Source: Falciphora oryzae
Taxonomy: Eukaryota; Ascomycota; Sordariomycetes; Magnaporthales; Magnaporthaceae
Assembly: GCA_000733355.1 (NCBI GenBank)
Contig: JNVV01000004.1
Location: forward strand, 600,181 to 664,180
DNA: 64,000 nt
Direction of reading: 5' to 3'
In this document: positions 53,560 through 64,000 of the stretch, one piece after another
Position numbering within the stretch: the first letter of the stretch is position 1
How the letters are laid out: every line of letters begins with the position of its first letter
Position numbers and translations under genes: made by a program
The notes under the pieces: model-generated
Told to the model about the DNA's origin: nothing
Database searches by the model: none
The model's input: the letters and a program-made list of their open reading frames with translations, nothing else

Positions 53560-56500
53560 TCATTTCGATATTAACTCTAGTCCCATTTCCGGTATCCATG
53601 AATCAGGATCCTTAGGCACATCTTGTAAAAGTGTAAACCCCCGTTTGATGAACAGATCGCGCCATCCAGGCACTGCATGGTGTTTGTAAAAATTAAAGTG
53701 CCGTTTGCGAACGGAAAGCGAGGGATGTTCACTCATAGCCTTCCCCAATTCGATCGCGGGTAATTTGCAGTAGTCTTTGTCGAAACTCTCCCCCCAATTC
53801 GAATAATCAGTCCCGGGTGCAGGTTCGCCGATTGCGAATGGGTCTGCGCCTGTCGCCAAAAGGTGCCAAGCAAGTTCCCCGTTGCCGTTCCATACTGCCT
53901 GCTGTAAAGGGGTCCACGGTACGTTTTTGGGATTGGGGGTTATGCCAAGCCGAAGGAGGGCCCGAATAAGTGGCGTTTGGCCTTGATCCTTGGGTCTGGA
54001 TCGAGAACAGGCGAAGAAAACCGCCTTGTCGTCGGGCCGAAGCCGTATGCCCAAGTCAAGTAGCCGTGCAATGAGCCCCGTATCGGTGATTCGGTTGTGC
54101 CCGTTACACATGACGGCGACGTCAAGGAGTGAGCAGTCCGAAAAATTATCGACCTGGAATCTCGTGGTAATGGCGTTGGCGAGTTCATCCGGAGAAAGGG
54201 CTTGCAAGTGTCGTGTAGCGACCCGGGTGCTCTCAGCATTATTACCCTCGCGCACGTCTCCGCTGGTCCGCCGGTTCCACTTTCCCGAATGACCCAGAAG
54301 GGTTCCTGGTTGTTGCCAAAGTCGCGTCCACCTTGCTCCTCGTAATACTGTTCCATATACAGTGGGATCGTACTTGCCGCTGAGCAGATTTTGAGAATCA
54401 GTTGGTTCGTAGCTTCAGTTTCCGAATCCGGAGGAATGGAATGGTACACCGACATTCCATAGGGAAATTGCAATAGACAGGACTCAAGATAGGCAGCGGA
54501 CCCTTTAGGAAAATCCCGCCTGTTTTCCAAGCTGGCGATTGCTGTGAGTTGTGATTTGAACCATGCCAGGTTGGCTCGGTCCACGGTGGTGTGGTAGGTG
54601 CTGACCGGGCCCTCCAGGATGCGGCTCGAAAAAAGGAACTCCTTCACAGTGTAGTGAGAAAATCGAATAGAACGTTCTCCCGGGTTTTCATGGTATACCA
54701 GCGTAATTAGGCAGGAGCAGATAGCTTTCAAGCTGTCGGGACTGAACAGTCGGTCGTTTGGATGTTTGGTGTTTAGAGTTATATCCCACATCATTGCTTC
54801 TAGCAGCATGTCGGGGTCGTCTTCGCTCCAGCAATCGGCGGCGAGAATGCGTAGGGCAAGCTGGACCTTTTTCTGGTGTAACGGCGGTATTCCTGCCAAG
54901 ACCTTCTCGTAGATTTTTCTAGGGTTTCGGGGAGAGAGTTGAGTGCTAGGAGAACATCGGCCTCTGTGTCGAAATGTTGCGTGCCGAGGATCTCCAGCTG
55001 GCATGCAACCCAGCGGAACATTCCTCGGGCCCCTTCTCTCAATTTATTTTCAACGGTCTGGAGAAGATGAGAAGGCCACCTAATAAACACCGGGTCCGTT
55101 CCCAGCTCGTTTCGGATCAGATGGTGAATATCCTGATCGACGACTGAATTCGACATCGAGATAATAGCCGCCATAGGCTCGAGTGTTTCCCGGATGTCCT
55201 GCTCGTCTCTGCTGGCAACCAAAAGTCGAAGGTTCTCGAGGCCGTCGGTTGAGATCATACTCTTGAGACAGCCAGGAAAGGCGCGGCGCGAGTGCGACTC
55301 GTCTAGGCCGTCGACAATGACGAAGACTCTGTTGAAGCCTGGCACGTCTCCCGCAGCGCATTCAACATCTCCTTGATTGTGAGTGATTCACCACGGGAGT
55401 AGCCGCGTTCAACAGCCGTCGGTACGAAGCTTCCGGTTTGGTGGCAGAGCTGTGAGATTATCCATGCAAGGAAGGACTCGGCGTCATTTCCTTTGGACCT
55501 GGTGTGTGTGCAGTAATAGTAGGCAACACCACGCGGTGGCTCACTCTTTTGAATGGACTGGAGTTTCTCGATGATGGAGGATGCCAAGATGGTTTTCCCG
55601 GCCCCGGGAATGCCCCAAATCCACGGAAGCTGCTTCGTATCTGGTGCTGGATCCGCTGACGACCACCGAGTCCATCTTTGCCAGCGAAAGACCCATTGGC
55701 AAGTGTGCTCTTCTCGTAAGTCTAGGGATCTTCGGTGGATGTCAGAGGGATCGACTGTGGCCAGCCACTTCAACATCTCGCGTCTTTCTCTCTCTGATCA
55801 ACATGGGCTGATATTAACTACTGTATATATTTCAGGAAAGCAGGTCAAAAGGTAAAATTCAAATTCCAGGTAGCTAGAAAGCGGGGTCTGGATTAGGCTC
55901 ACCAGGCGGAACGTATCTACAACCCCAAGACAATCGGCGACGGACTATCTCGTAAGGGTCTCTCTCCATCGTAGCCTCCAAAACCCCCTTGGCCATCTGA
56001 TATTGACTACTGTCGGCACGCGAGAACTTGACCATGGTCCGATGGTCTCCGTCAATCCCCGTTTTGTAATCATTGCCGTTCTCCCAGTACCGTCCGATAG
56101 TTGAAGTCTGAGGTAGGAGAAGACACTCTTGCCCGGACTAGTGTGAAGAGAAAACAAAGGTTGGTCATTGCCGGCTCAATGGAGAGAGACTAAACAAAAA
56201 GTACTGACCGTTGTGACTCCCTTAGTAGGCAATGCCTCGTAAAACTGATAGATCATCGAGTCCTTGTATGGGAAGGCTTGGTCGAACTGTGTGTTGAGAG
56301 CTTGCCTCATGCGGTGAAGAAAGTTTCCATTGAGAAGCGCGGCTGTGATACGCGCCGGAAGCCTCCCTGCCATGACCTCCATATCCTCAGTGTCCATGCC
56401 CTGGCTCGGAACACCGAAGAAAAAGACGTCGTGGATGCACTTGACAATTTTCTGATCGCCTGGAAAATTGATGGAATTGGCCATGAAGACAATGGCCTCC

Positions 56501-57303
56501 TTGAACACCAAGCCTCCCAGGCTGTGGGCGATGAAGAGCAGTGGCTTGAAATGCTCATTTCCCTGTGAACACAGTGCTTGTTAGACGTCTGGGAGCAGAG
56601 CATCGCCTGGGAATTTGTTAGATAAAAGACAAAGAGGGCGAACGAACTTTGGTCCTGGAGCGGTATGCCCGCAAGTCACTGCGGAGCGAGTCTGTCCACT
56701 CGTGAATGTCCCCGGTGGAGCTTGGGTCGCTGAAGCGCGTTCCATAGCCGTAGGTGAGGATGTCGAGCTGCGGGAAGTCGTTCGGCAGCCAGTCTCTGAT
56801 CCAGATGTCTGGACTCTCTCGGCCCTGGAACGCGCCCAGAGCATGGGCGCCAAAGCCATGAAGCACGATACAACTGACTCCCGCAATGACAATTAGCAAA
56901 GTACTCGATCGTTACAACTAGATAAGATGACACACTCTATGCCTTTTCGGCCAGGCTTCGACTGAATGGCGAGCGGGGTGAGTGGAGTGAAGCCCAAGAG
57001 CTGCTGGTCGACCTTGACAGAATGGGGATCGCGGCCGTCGGGCATGCGCAACGAGATGGCTTGGCGCATCCGCTTTGTCTGTGGGCACACGTTGTCGTCC
57101 CAAAAGCCAGGTTTGCGGGAGAAAGTGACCGTGGCAGTGATGGTGGATTCTTGACTGGCAACGTCAACCCTGGAGAACGAATGGACGTGGATCTCGTTGG
57201 GGTTCAAGACGCAGGGCCACGAAAAGAAGACAGGGAACATGGCGGGGGCGACATTATGGGGGATGTTCTCAACCCGGAAGATGTTCTTTTGGTCGTATGC
57301 CAT
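53560..57303 (-). pseudogene. SesB-NACHT-ankyrin NLR-type protein with three frameshifts
   Basis: Exons from ATG 57303 are 57303-56936, 56873-56648, 56562-56209, 56137-55903, then 55793 to about 53560. The N-terminal alpha/beta hydrolase (SesB/DUF676 type) has IVLHGFGAHALGAF and nucleophile AHSLGGLVF. The NACHT domain has P-loop GIPGAGKTILAS and Walker B VFVIVDGLDES. The middle part has YEKVLAGIPP and SHYTVKEFLF blocks. The C-terminus has ankyrin-like TPLIRALLRLG and TPLQQAVWNGN. The last exon needs three one-base shifts, all at short homopolymers: near 55340 (CGGGAG), near 54918 (AAAAA) and near 54290 (GGGAAAG). Fungal NLRs of this layout act in non-self recognition and cell death. Either decayed, or the assembly has homopolymer errors. 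Confidence 0.75.
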
Positions 57304-58163
57304 GGCGGCGGAGCCGCCCCCAGAAAGGGGCAGGCGGGGAGCTTGGGAGGGAGGAGATCCAAATGCCGACACGTACGGCTTCCGCGCAGCGACTGTGATC
57401 ACCGACAGCGGAAAAAGTGCCAGCCCGGTGTCGAGAAGCTGGGTGTCAGTGGATAAACAGAGACGCCGACACCCGGATTGAGAACTTCGCCAACTTCCCT
57501 ACCTACGGTCCTACCTATTTATGTGCCTAGAGGTACAGGCACAAGCGCCGAAATCCGGTAGTGTGCGCCATTCTTTTTCCTCGTCCCCCGTTTCCCAGCT
57601 TGGGCTGCATCTAGTCCAGCCACCATAGTATTAGGTGTCAATGCAGGGGCCAAAAGCAGGTATTGCTCCTTGATTGGAAGGCCAGAAAGCCTCATCCGCG
57701 CAAGAAGGGGCCCAGTTGGCCGGATTCAGCCCCCAACTACGCCCGGCTTTGCTCTGAGCTGCAGCTTCGACGAATATATACCACCAAAATTCCATTCCGA
57801 TGCCCGGCAAGGGCGTGGCCTGCATCAAACGCTAACGCCTTGTAACCATCCCTACGACAAATCACGCGCGTGGACTGTACTCAGGCTGCAAGGACGCCTC
57901 TCGGAAAGTCTGGGCGTGCTGGTTTTCGGGCTCCGACAATTTGCCTTGCCTCCGCCTGCAGTTCGCGTAGGTATTGGGGCTTTGCCGTCCTGGTGACTGG
58001 AGTGGGACATGCATGCGAGAAGCGTGCACGGTGGCCACCTGGACTTCTATTAAACCCTCCCCTCCCCCCGATAAGATGGGCAGGCCGAGGAGTGAGTGAA
58101 AAGAAAGAATGGAGTCTGTGAGAAAGAGGGCAACATGAGGTTTGTGACAGGGGCTTTGGCAAG
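57304..58163. other. intergenic between divergent genes
   Basis: NLR promoter (TATTTATG near 57516) and DUF6601 promoter. A 108-codon frame at 57670-57996 has no motif. Confidence 0.5.
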
Positions 58164-59189
58164 ATGAAGACCCCATTTCAGAGTTTGAACGAGCTCGTCT
58201 GCGATCCGGTGCAGTCCGATGCGTCCGTGGGGCATTTGCCTGGGTACCCAGCCATTTCCCTGGCCGACGAAAACGGTCTTGCCGAGTTTCTTTCGCAGGA
58301 GCTCGTTTCCCTGCTGCAGGACAAAATGGCACCACGTCTCTGGTGGATGTCGAAGCAGGACAGCAGCAGCGTATCGCCGCTGCACCGCCAGGCCGTGAAG
58401 CGAAGGACAATCGTCGTGACCGAGGACCCCAAGCTGCACCTCATCTGGATCCGCGACCGGATCTTCATCAAACCCCTTCCCGCATACCTCGCCAACCACT
58501 CCTTCTGGGAGAACCACCTCTCACCCCGAGCATGCAGCCCTGCATCAACCATCGGATTGGCAGCGACAGGGCCAAAGACGTCACAAACTGCCGACCTCCC
58601 GCTCCTGCGCATCCGCAAAGCCGCCCTGGGATACCTCCGCACCTACGTCCACCTGATCCGGCACGAGTCCGACTTCCGCATCGCGATGGACCCCCGCCTG
58701 CAGCTGCTGCCCGAGGGCACGACCTGGGCCGCCTTCTGCCGCTTCGCAGCCGACGTACGGGGCAACATCACAGATCAGGACGTCTCGGAGAGGTACCAGT
58801 ACGGCGAGATCCGTCTGACGCGACTCAACTTTTACGCGCGCCTCTTCGTCGGCTTCCACACCCGGTACCAGTCCCTCGAGCCGCAGTACTCGGAGTACTT
58901 TGCGCGCATCTACGGCCCGATCCTGTTCTGCATCGGAATACTGTCGCTGGTGTTGAGCAGCTTGCAGGTCGTTGTGGGCGCTGCGGAGCTGACTGCAGAC
59001 GCGAGACAGGGTGTGCTGGCTGCCGCGTTCTGGTTCGCCGTCCTCGTGTGCCTCCTGTTCTGCTCGGTGGGCCTTGGGATCGGGGCCGTCTTCGTGTACA
59101 AAGTGGCCAGAGAGTGGGGATATGCGCTCAATGACAGGAAGCGGCGTGTACATGAGGATCAGAAGAGGGAGGGAGGCCAGCCAGCTTGA
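58164..59189 (+). CDS. DUF6601-family membrane protein
   Basis: Single exon, 341 residues. The family blocks are LWWMSKQDSSSVSPLHRQ, IVVTEDPKLHLIWIRDRIF, IKPLPAYLANHSFWE, LGYLRTYVHLIRHESDF and GEIRLTRLNFYARLF. Two C-terminal membrane segments follow (about residues 248-272 and 283-312, ILSLVLSSLQVVVGAAEL and FAVLVCLLFCSVGLGIG), then a basic tail. Biochemical role unknown. Members are common in filamentous ascomycetes. A long frame on the opposite strand is a shadow. Confidence 0.82.
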   Translation: MKTPFQSLNELVCDPVQSDASVGHLPGYPAISLADENGLAEFLSQELVSLLQDKMAPRLWWMSKQDSSSVSPLHRQAVKRRTIVVTEDPKLHLIWIRDRIFIKPLPAYLANHSFWENHLSPRACSPASTIGLAATGPKTSQTADLPLLRIRKAALGYLRTYVHLIRHESDFRIAMDPRLQLLPEGTTWAAFCRFAADVRGNITDQDVSERYQYGEIRLTRLNFYARLFVGFHTRYQSLEPQYSEYFARIYGPILFCIGILSLVLSSLQVVVGAAELTADARQGVLAAAFWFAVLVCLLFCSVGLGIGAVFVYKVAREWGYALNDRKRRVHEDQKREGGQPA

Positions 59190-59291
59190 TGCGTCCGCGA
59201 TAGGACGAATTAGGGGGCGTGCTAGAGTATTAACTGTTCTAATCCTTACCCAAAAGAGAAAGAATCGTAACAACAGTAGTGCATGCCCGGA

Positions 59292-60093
59292 TTATGCCTC
59301 CTTTCTCGCCGGCGACTTCCGAACCATCAGCCAGCAATGCCCAATGAGAGCCTTGAACTCGCACTGATCCTCAAAGCCAACAGTCAGGTACGCTTTCCTC
59401 CCGACATCGGTGGCGATTATAAAAGTGTCCGCGCCCGTCTTGTCGGCCTCTGCCAGCCCCCAGCGCATGAGCGTCGTCGCCACTCCTTTCCTCTGGTGCT
59501 TAGGATGAACAGCGACGACGTTGGCGACTATTAGCCAGAAGAGAGTCAGCACGGGTAAACTTCCAGCGGGCGCCAGCATCTCGAAGCCCGATCCTCGAAT
59601 TCACAGGAAGCAGAGCCGCATAGACGGTCCAGAGAAATCACCCACCCCACATAGCCTTCTCCTTCTCCCCAAGCTCGCGGTCAACCTGGCCTCTCAGCTC
59701 GGCGTAGTTCGCATCCATGACCGAGGTGTCGACGCACGCGGGCCACGTAGCCCTTTGCGCAGCCGTCTCGGCCGCCTTCTGCTCCTCTGTCTTGCCGGCG
59801 CCCGGGTCGACCTCGGTCAGGGGCTGGCGCCAGTACGCGATCCCCGCGACCTCCTCGGAGCCCGTCTCGTCGTCGCGGCAGACGACGACCATGCGGTGCG
59901 TGCCGGGGGTGTGGAAATCGGCGCGCGCGCGCCCGATGTACCAGCCGTCCACCAGCGTCCGCTTCTCCTCCTCGGTCGCCTTGTGCCAGATCGCCGCCGT
60001 CAGCGGGCTCATAACGAAGGCGGCCTTGGCTGCCTGCTGCGAGGACTCCAGGTCCTCGAGCGTCTCGCGCCGGAGGATGTACTGAGGCGCCAT
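59292..60093 (-). CDS. GNAT-family N-acetyltransferase
   Basis: Two exons, 60093-59646 and 59527-59292 (227 aa), with a GTGGGT donor and AATAG acceptor. Exon 2 carries the acetyl-CoA site: VANVVAVHPKHQRKGVATTL (the Q/RxxGxG/A-type loop) followed by a helix and the SxxG-like KAYLTVGFE turn. Exon 1 gives the N-terminal strands and a charged insert. The class is common in fungi; the substrate (small molecule or protein) is not predictable. Confidence 0.85.
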
Positions 60094-60573
60094 GATGCTG
60101 GACGGGAACGGGGCTTTGGCGCCGAAGGCTGGTGTGGGAGGTTGGTGATGTGGGCGACTGGATTTTAGAGCAATGTCAATTGGTGTTAATTGGAATGGTT
60201 AGATTGATGGTCACCGAGACCGGTGCTGAGCGAGACTATCTCTCGACTTATAGCGATGTCTCGGCAACGGGGCTCGGTGGGCTTGCTGACCTCCATGGTG
60301 AATCATCCGGCGTGATGTTCGGGGTACGATTGCCGAGCACCGAGACCCGTCAGCGGGTCGACATTTTGCCGAGCCTTGCCGGACACGAGATCCAAAAGGG
60401 AAGCTCGATAGCCAGCCGGTCCTCACCCGCCACGAACTTGCGGCCCTTCAATTCTCGGGCGGGGCTTGGCCCGGATTCGGACTTGGAGTTTCGAGTTTCT
60501 AGCGGGAGAAAAAGCCGCGTGGGCACACCACAACCTAGACGGCCGTGTCAATGAGGCCTCCCACCCACAAAAA
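60094..60573. other. intergenic, no gene seen
   Basis: Short CGAGACC/CCGAGCACC direct and inverted words recur at 60207-60370 without a clear unit. No gene. Confidence 0.4.
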
Positions 60574-61717
60574 TCATTTCCTCATCGCCTTCCACCCCTT
60601 GTAGTGCTCCTCCAGCGTCTCCTCCAGCGGCGTGTACTCCATCCCGAGCTCCTTCACGCTCCGGCTGTTGTCCACCTCGAACTTGACCCCCAGGTTCCGC
60701 CCCAGCCACGTCTGCGTCAGCCCAAACAGTGGGCCCAGGACGCGCACGAGCGCATCGGGCACGCGGTGCGTTGGGATGACGAGCGAGCCGCCGCACAGCT
60801 TGCGGAAGGCGCACGCGACGTCCACAAACGCGACCATGTCGCGCGCACCCGCGACGATGTACCTACGCCCCGCGGCCGCAGCCGTCTCGGCAGCCCTGAC
60901 GTGGGCGGCAGCCACGTCGCGCACGTCGACGGCGCAGAAGAAGAGGTTGGGCACGCCAAAGAAGAGCTCGCCGCGCAGCAGCTCGTCCATCAGGAAGAGG
61001 CTGCCGGACTGGGACCCTTGCGACAGCGGCGGGCCCAGCACCAGGCCCGGGCAGATGACGACGAGTTCCCAGCGGGTTTGCTCCTTGGAGATCTTCCAAG
61101 CCTCCTTCTCGGCCAGGACCTTGGAGTAGTGGTAGGGGTTGTGCGTCACGGTGCTAGTTTCGTTGAAGTGCTCCTCTGTGAGGACGCCGTTCATGCGGTC
61201 CGTGACGTCGGCGTAGTCGCCGAATATGGCCCCGACTAAGCGTATCATCAGCGAGCCGCGATCGCCAAACAACACAAATGGGTGGCCATCTGTCCTCACC
61301 CGTAGACGTAAGCACGACCCTCTTGACCGACTCGGCCTCATTGACGCTGGCCAGCACGTTCTTTGTGCCCTCGAGCGCGGGCTCGACGCACTCCTTCTGG
61401 CCGTCCTTGATCTTCTCGGCCATCATAAACGGCGACGCGACATGGTGGACGACGGAGCACCCGCGCATGGCCTCGGCGAAGCTGCCCGGCCGCAGAAGGT
61501 CGGCCTCGAAGAGCTGCAGGCGGCCGTCCGGGTGCTTCTCCTGCAGCGCCTTGAGGGCCGACACCTTCTTGGCGTTGTCGAGGCTCCGCACCGTGGCGCG
61601 CACGGCGACGCCATTGTCCAGCAGCCGGCTGACGAGATGCTGCGCGATGAAGCCGCTGCCGCCGGTTACGAGGTGGGTTTCGCGGGCGTCGCCCGCCTCC
61701 GTGACGCTTTCCTGCAT
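60574..61717 (-). CDS. NAD(P)-dependent 3-beta-HSD/dihydroflavonol-reductase-like enzyme
   Basis: Two exons, 61717-61300 and 61235-60574 (359 aa), with a GTGAGG donor and TTAG acceptor. Extended SDR: Rossmann loop VTGGSGFIAQHL, substrate-side VHHVASPF, catalytic Ser region VVLTST, and YHYSKVLAEKEAW carrying YxxxK. The C-terminal part is VKFEVDNSRSVKELGMEYTPLEETL. Similar fungal proteins are annotated as sterol dehydrogenase/NAD-dependent epimerase. The exact substrate is unknown. Confidence 0.87.
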
Positions 61718-63164
61718 GTTGTGATTGTTCGTTGGCCAATTGAGCGAGGTTGCTGGTCTGGATGAGCGATGCCAAATTTCGGTGTTCGCGGACGCGTTCG
61801 TGTCTCAATCAATTTTATGGACCGCGCGTGCTGAATTTGCCGCTGGACACGCTGGTCTCGCCCGGTTGACAAGTGACTTTAGCGCTGGTGCCCCTGTCCT
61901 TCCCCCAGTCTAAAGCTCGTGCTCAGCTGCATCGCCAGGCATCTCAGCCCGCCAGCAGTTATCGGTGTTGTTCGAATTCGTTAACGCTTGCGCCGGCGCA
62001 CGACCAGAATTTTCACAACAACAGACTGATAAACTAGGCATATATTTATCAGTATGGCAGAGCATGCTGAACAGTAAGATCTAATCTCTCCACCGCTTGA
62101 CATCGAGTCTGTTTAGAGTCGATCTTGAACCAGACAAACACACCAAAACTATAAATCCTTGCAAAGGTGACTGAACAGCAACATGCCATTTTGCGTTGTA
62201 AAACTTGTAAACTTTCCTTTTTAAAGCATAAGGTAAATAGTAGACTTTTTTTTTTAACAAATAATCCGAAGCGGTACCAGAGGATGAAGGTGACGTTAAG
62301 AACTTCAAGAACCACATAACGGGAAAGGGTAAACTACATGTATCTTTGGGACCTGCGTTAGGGCCCCCACCAGCCCAGGCAGAACCCGCCCCTGCCGTCC
62401 TAGCAATCCTCGAGAGCCAAGGTGTTCCTGCCATGGAAACCGCATTTTCCAAACGTCAGTGAGGGGCATGGGACACGCCTAAGCACTAGCGCGGTGTAAT
62501 TACTGCCCCCAGAGCGTGGGGCGCGGCGGGTCCTGGTCGAACTGACGCGGTTCTTGACAAGTTGGGTGTTGAAAACGAAAGGCCAACTTTCCGAAAATCT
62601 AGAGTCTTTTTGGTGGCCCACCGTGACTGACCAACAGGTATCTCCGAAACCCACAAAGCCTGATGTCCTTTGCTGGCCAGTATGTTTTTGTTCTTCTCTT
62701 CTCCCACTGTAATAAGAGTGCTATGTGCAAGTTTGGGGGAAAAAAAAAGGGAATCCTTCAAATTGCAAATAATCTTTTAAAGCTTTTTTTTTAAAAAAAA
62801 AAAAGCTTAAAAAAGCAAAATCTTTCGGGAAATCTATAGCCGCTGGCAGGGATTATATAAAAGGGCCTATAGCCCATACGGGGTATTGTGCCCTGAATAC
62901 CATTGGCCTCGGCATTGGTAGGTTTTTAACCGATTGGTACCCGTTGTGACAACGCATTCAATAGCGCTTACTACCTGCACGCGATCGGGCCAATGATCAG
63001 TGCCCGTGGCCACCTCCGTGTGACACCCACATCTTGTCCAGTCACCATTCTTCCCACCCATCAACAACACACTCTACTAGATATACATTCCCAATATCTA
63101 CCTCTCGATATCCGAGTCTCATCTGCCTCTCGTCGACCAAGTTTCCCGGCCATCGAGTCCCTCG
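61718..63164. other. intergenic, transposon-like AT-rich middle
   Basis: Positions about 62050-62850 are AT-rich with poly-T/poly-A runs. An A/T palindrome built on AAGCTT(T)n(A)nAGCTT lies at 62780-62808. No gene recognised. Confidence 0.45.
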
Positions 63165-63206
63165 ATGCCCATCTCTCTCTCGCCAACCCATCTCTCAACA
63201 TCCATC

Positions 63207-63488
63207 ATGGAGAGCAACCCGACCCCGTGCTACATCTGCGGCCGCATGCGGACCCGCAACCCGAGGAAACACGGCGGCCTCCAGACCGTCGGGCCCGTCC
63301 AAGACTGTCTCCTGTGCGCCCGACAATTCTGCACCGCACACAAGGGCAAAGACCGGGGCGTCTGCGAGATCAATCATCAGACGTACTGGGAGAAACACAA
63401 GAATCTCCATGGAACAGTCTTCGGCTCCCTGCGGCACCTCGAGGGTCACATTCGCATCAAGAAGCTCAAGGCGGAGGGCAAGCTGTGA
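63207..63488 (+). CDS. small AN1-like zinc-binding protein
   Basis: 93 residues from ATG 63207 (MESNPTPCYICGRMRT); an in-frame ATG at 63165 would add 14 residues. Zinc-ligand spacing is CYIC, about 20 residues, DCLLC, ARQFC, TAH, RGVC, which resembles an AN1-type or treble-clef finger (C-x2-C, C-x2-C, C-x2-H, C). The C-terminus is basic (HIRIKKLKAEGKL). No signal peptide. A CT-rich leader (CCATCTCTCTCTCGCC) precedes the ATG. Function unknown; AN1 fingers often bind ubiquitin-like or protein partners. Confidence 0.65.
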   Translation: MESNPTPCYICGRMRTRNPRKHGGLQTVGPVQDCLLCARQFCTAHKGKDRGVCEINHQTYWEKHKNLHGTVFGSLRHLEGHIRIKKLKAEGKL

Positions 63489-64000
63489 TGGACTTACGGC
63501 TGGACACACTAGTCACGTGCCAGGACTGGCGTTCACTGTGGAATATGTCCAGGGCTAGGCAGGCTGTACCCAGTTTTGCCGTCGTCCCTTTGAAATCATG
63601 AGGCTGGCGGAAGTACTGCATCCTAGCCCAAGAAGCTCTGCGCCAAGGGCATGAACCTGAGCGGGAGTGACGAGGCCGCCTGCGCCCTGAATGTGGCTGA
63701 TGCTATTGTCGACCTCGATGGGCAACGTTTTCCACGTGCTCTCTTTGTCCTGAGGGTATGATTTATCGCTGCTTCCTTTGTTTGGTTGTTTTTCTTTTCA
63801 TACGGAAGACCTCGAAGGAGCTTACGCCGCGGCAGACTCGAGGCGTCAAGTACCTCGAAGTTATGTGCCTCCAGGCCATCTCGTCGCAAGCTTTCCGCCA
63901 CAATTAATACCGAGAGGAGCTCTTGAAAACAGTAGATAATATCCTAATGGGCATTTCGCGACTTGAATCGCAGGAGGTCTGAGACAGGTACCCAAAGGGC
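63489..64000. other. window end, no gene seen
   Basis: Short frames only. A 92-codon minus frame (63623-63901) lacks motifs. Confidence 0.4.

Noticed and set aside
1..64000. tRNA or rRNA genes
   Set aside because: I looked for A/B-box-like and cloverleaf patterns by eye and saw none I could support; a tRNAscan run would settle it.

Overview
The window is nuclear DNA from a filamentous ascomycete (Pezizomycotina, most likely a Sordariomycete). The evidence is short GT-AG introns of about 50-110 nt, mostly monocistronic genes on both strands, GC-rich coding regions, LTR retroelements damaged by CpA-to-TpA changes that look like repeat-induced point mutation (RIP), and typical fungal families (HET, SesB-like NLR, DUF3176, DUF6536, DUF6601, TmpA-like). 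No species is claimed.

Layout. 1-9 kb is a transposon-rich graveyard. It holds the 3' half of a RIP-damaged chromodomain Ty3/gypsy element with its 3' LTR, and a DUF6536 membrane-protein gene broken by two solo LTRs of one family, with a third solo LTR just beyond. 9.6-14 kb holds a small 8-cysteine secreted protein, a DHCR24-like FAD oxidoreductase, and a convergent secreted precursor with eight copies of an RDCANNPYGCGL core between dibasic sites. 17.5-19.5 kb is a TmpA/ferric-reductase-like membrane flavoprotein. 20-24 kb is degenerate: a 5'-truncated HET gene, a second gypsy LTR and a frameshifted Ser/Thr-rich repeat gene. 24-27 kb is the survivin homologue BIR1. 27.8-29.1 kb is a broken DUF3176 gene. 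30-33.6 kb has an SDR and a class II-like secreted heme peroxidase. 34.9-35.6 kb is a second, unrelated Kex2-type precursor with three 56-residue repeats. 36-38 kb is a tandem paralogue pair of small Tyr/Ser/Gly-rich proteins, followed by another solo LTR.

The right half is mostly housekeeping: TAM41 (mitochondrial CDP-DAG synthase), MAD1 (spindle checkpoint), a Syp1/FCHO-type endocytic adaptor, a CDK-like kinase, an alpha/beta hydrolase, a SesB-NACHT-ANK NLR with three frameshifts, a DUF6601 protein, a GNAT acetyltransferase, an NAD(P)-dependent reductase and an AN1-like zinc protein.

The most noteworthy material is the two repeat-type secreted precursors. Both have a signal peptide and dibasic Kex2-like sites. 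Their repeated peptides stay almost identical in amino acids while the codons diverge synonymously, which indicates selection on the processed peptides. I recognise neither as a named family, and no UstYa-type tailoring gene is visible in the window. The second theme is decay of self/non-self and membrane-protein genes next to LTR insertions, with intact housekeeping genes alongside.
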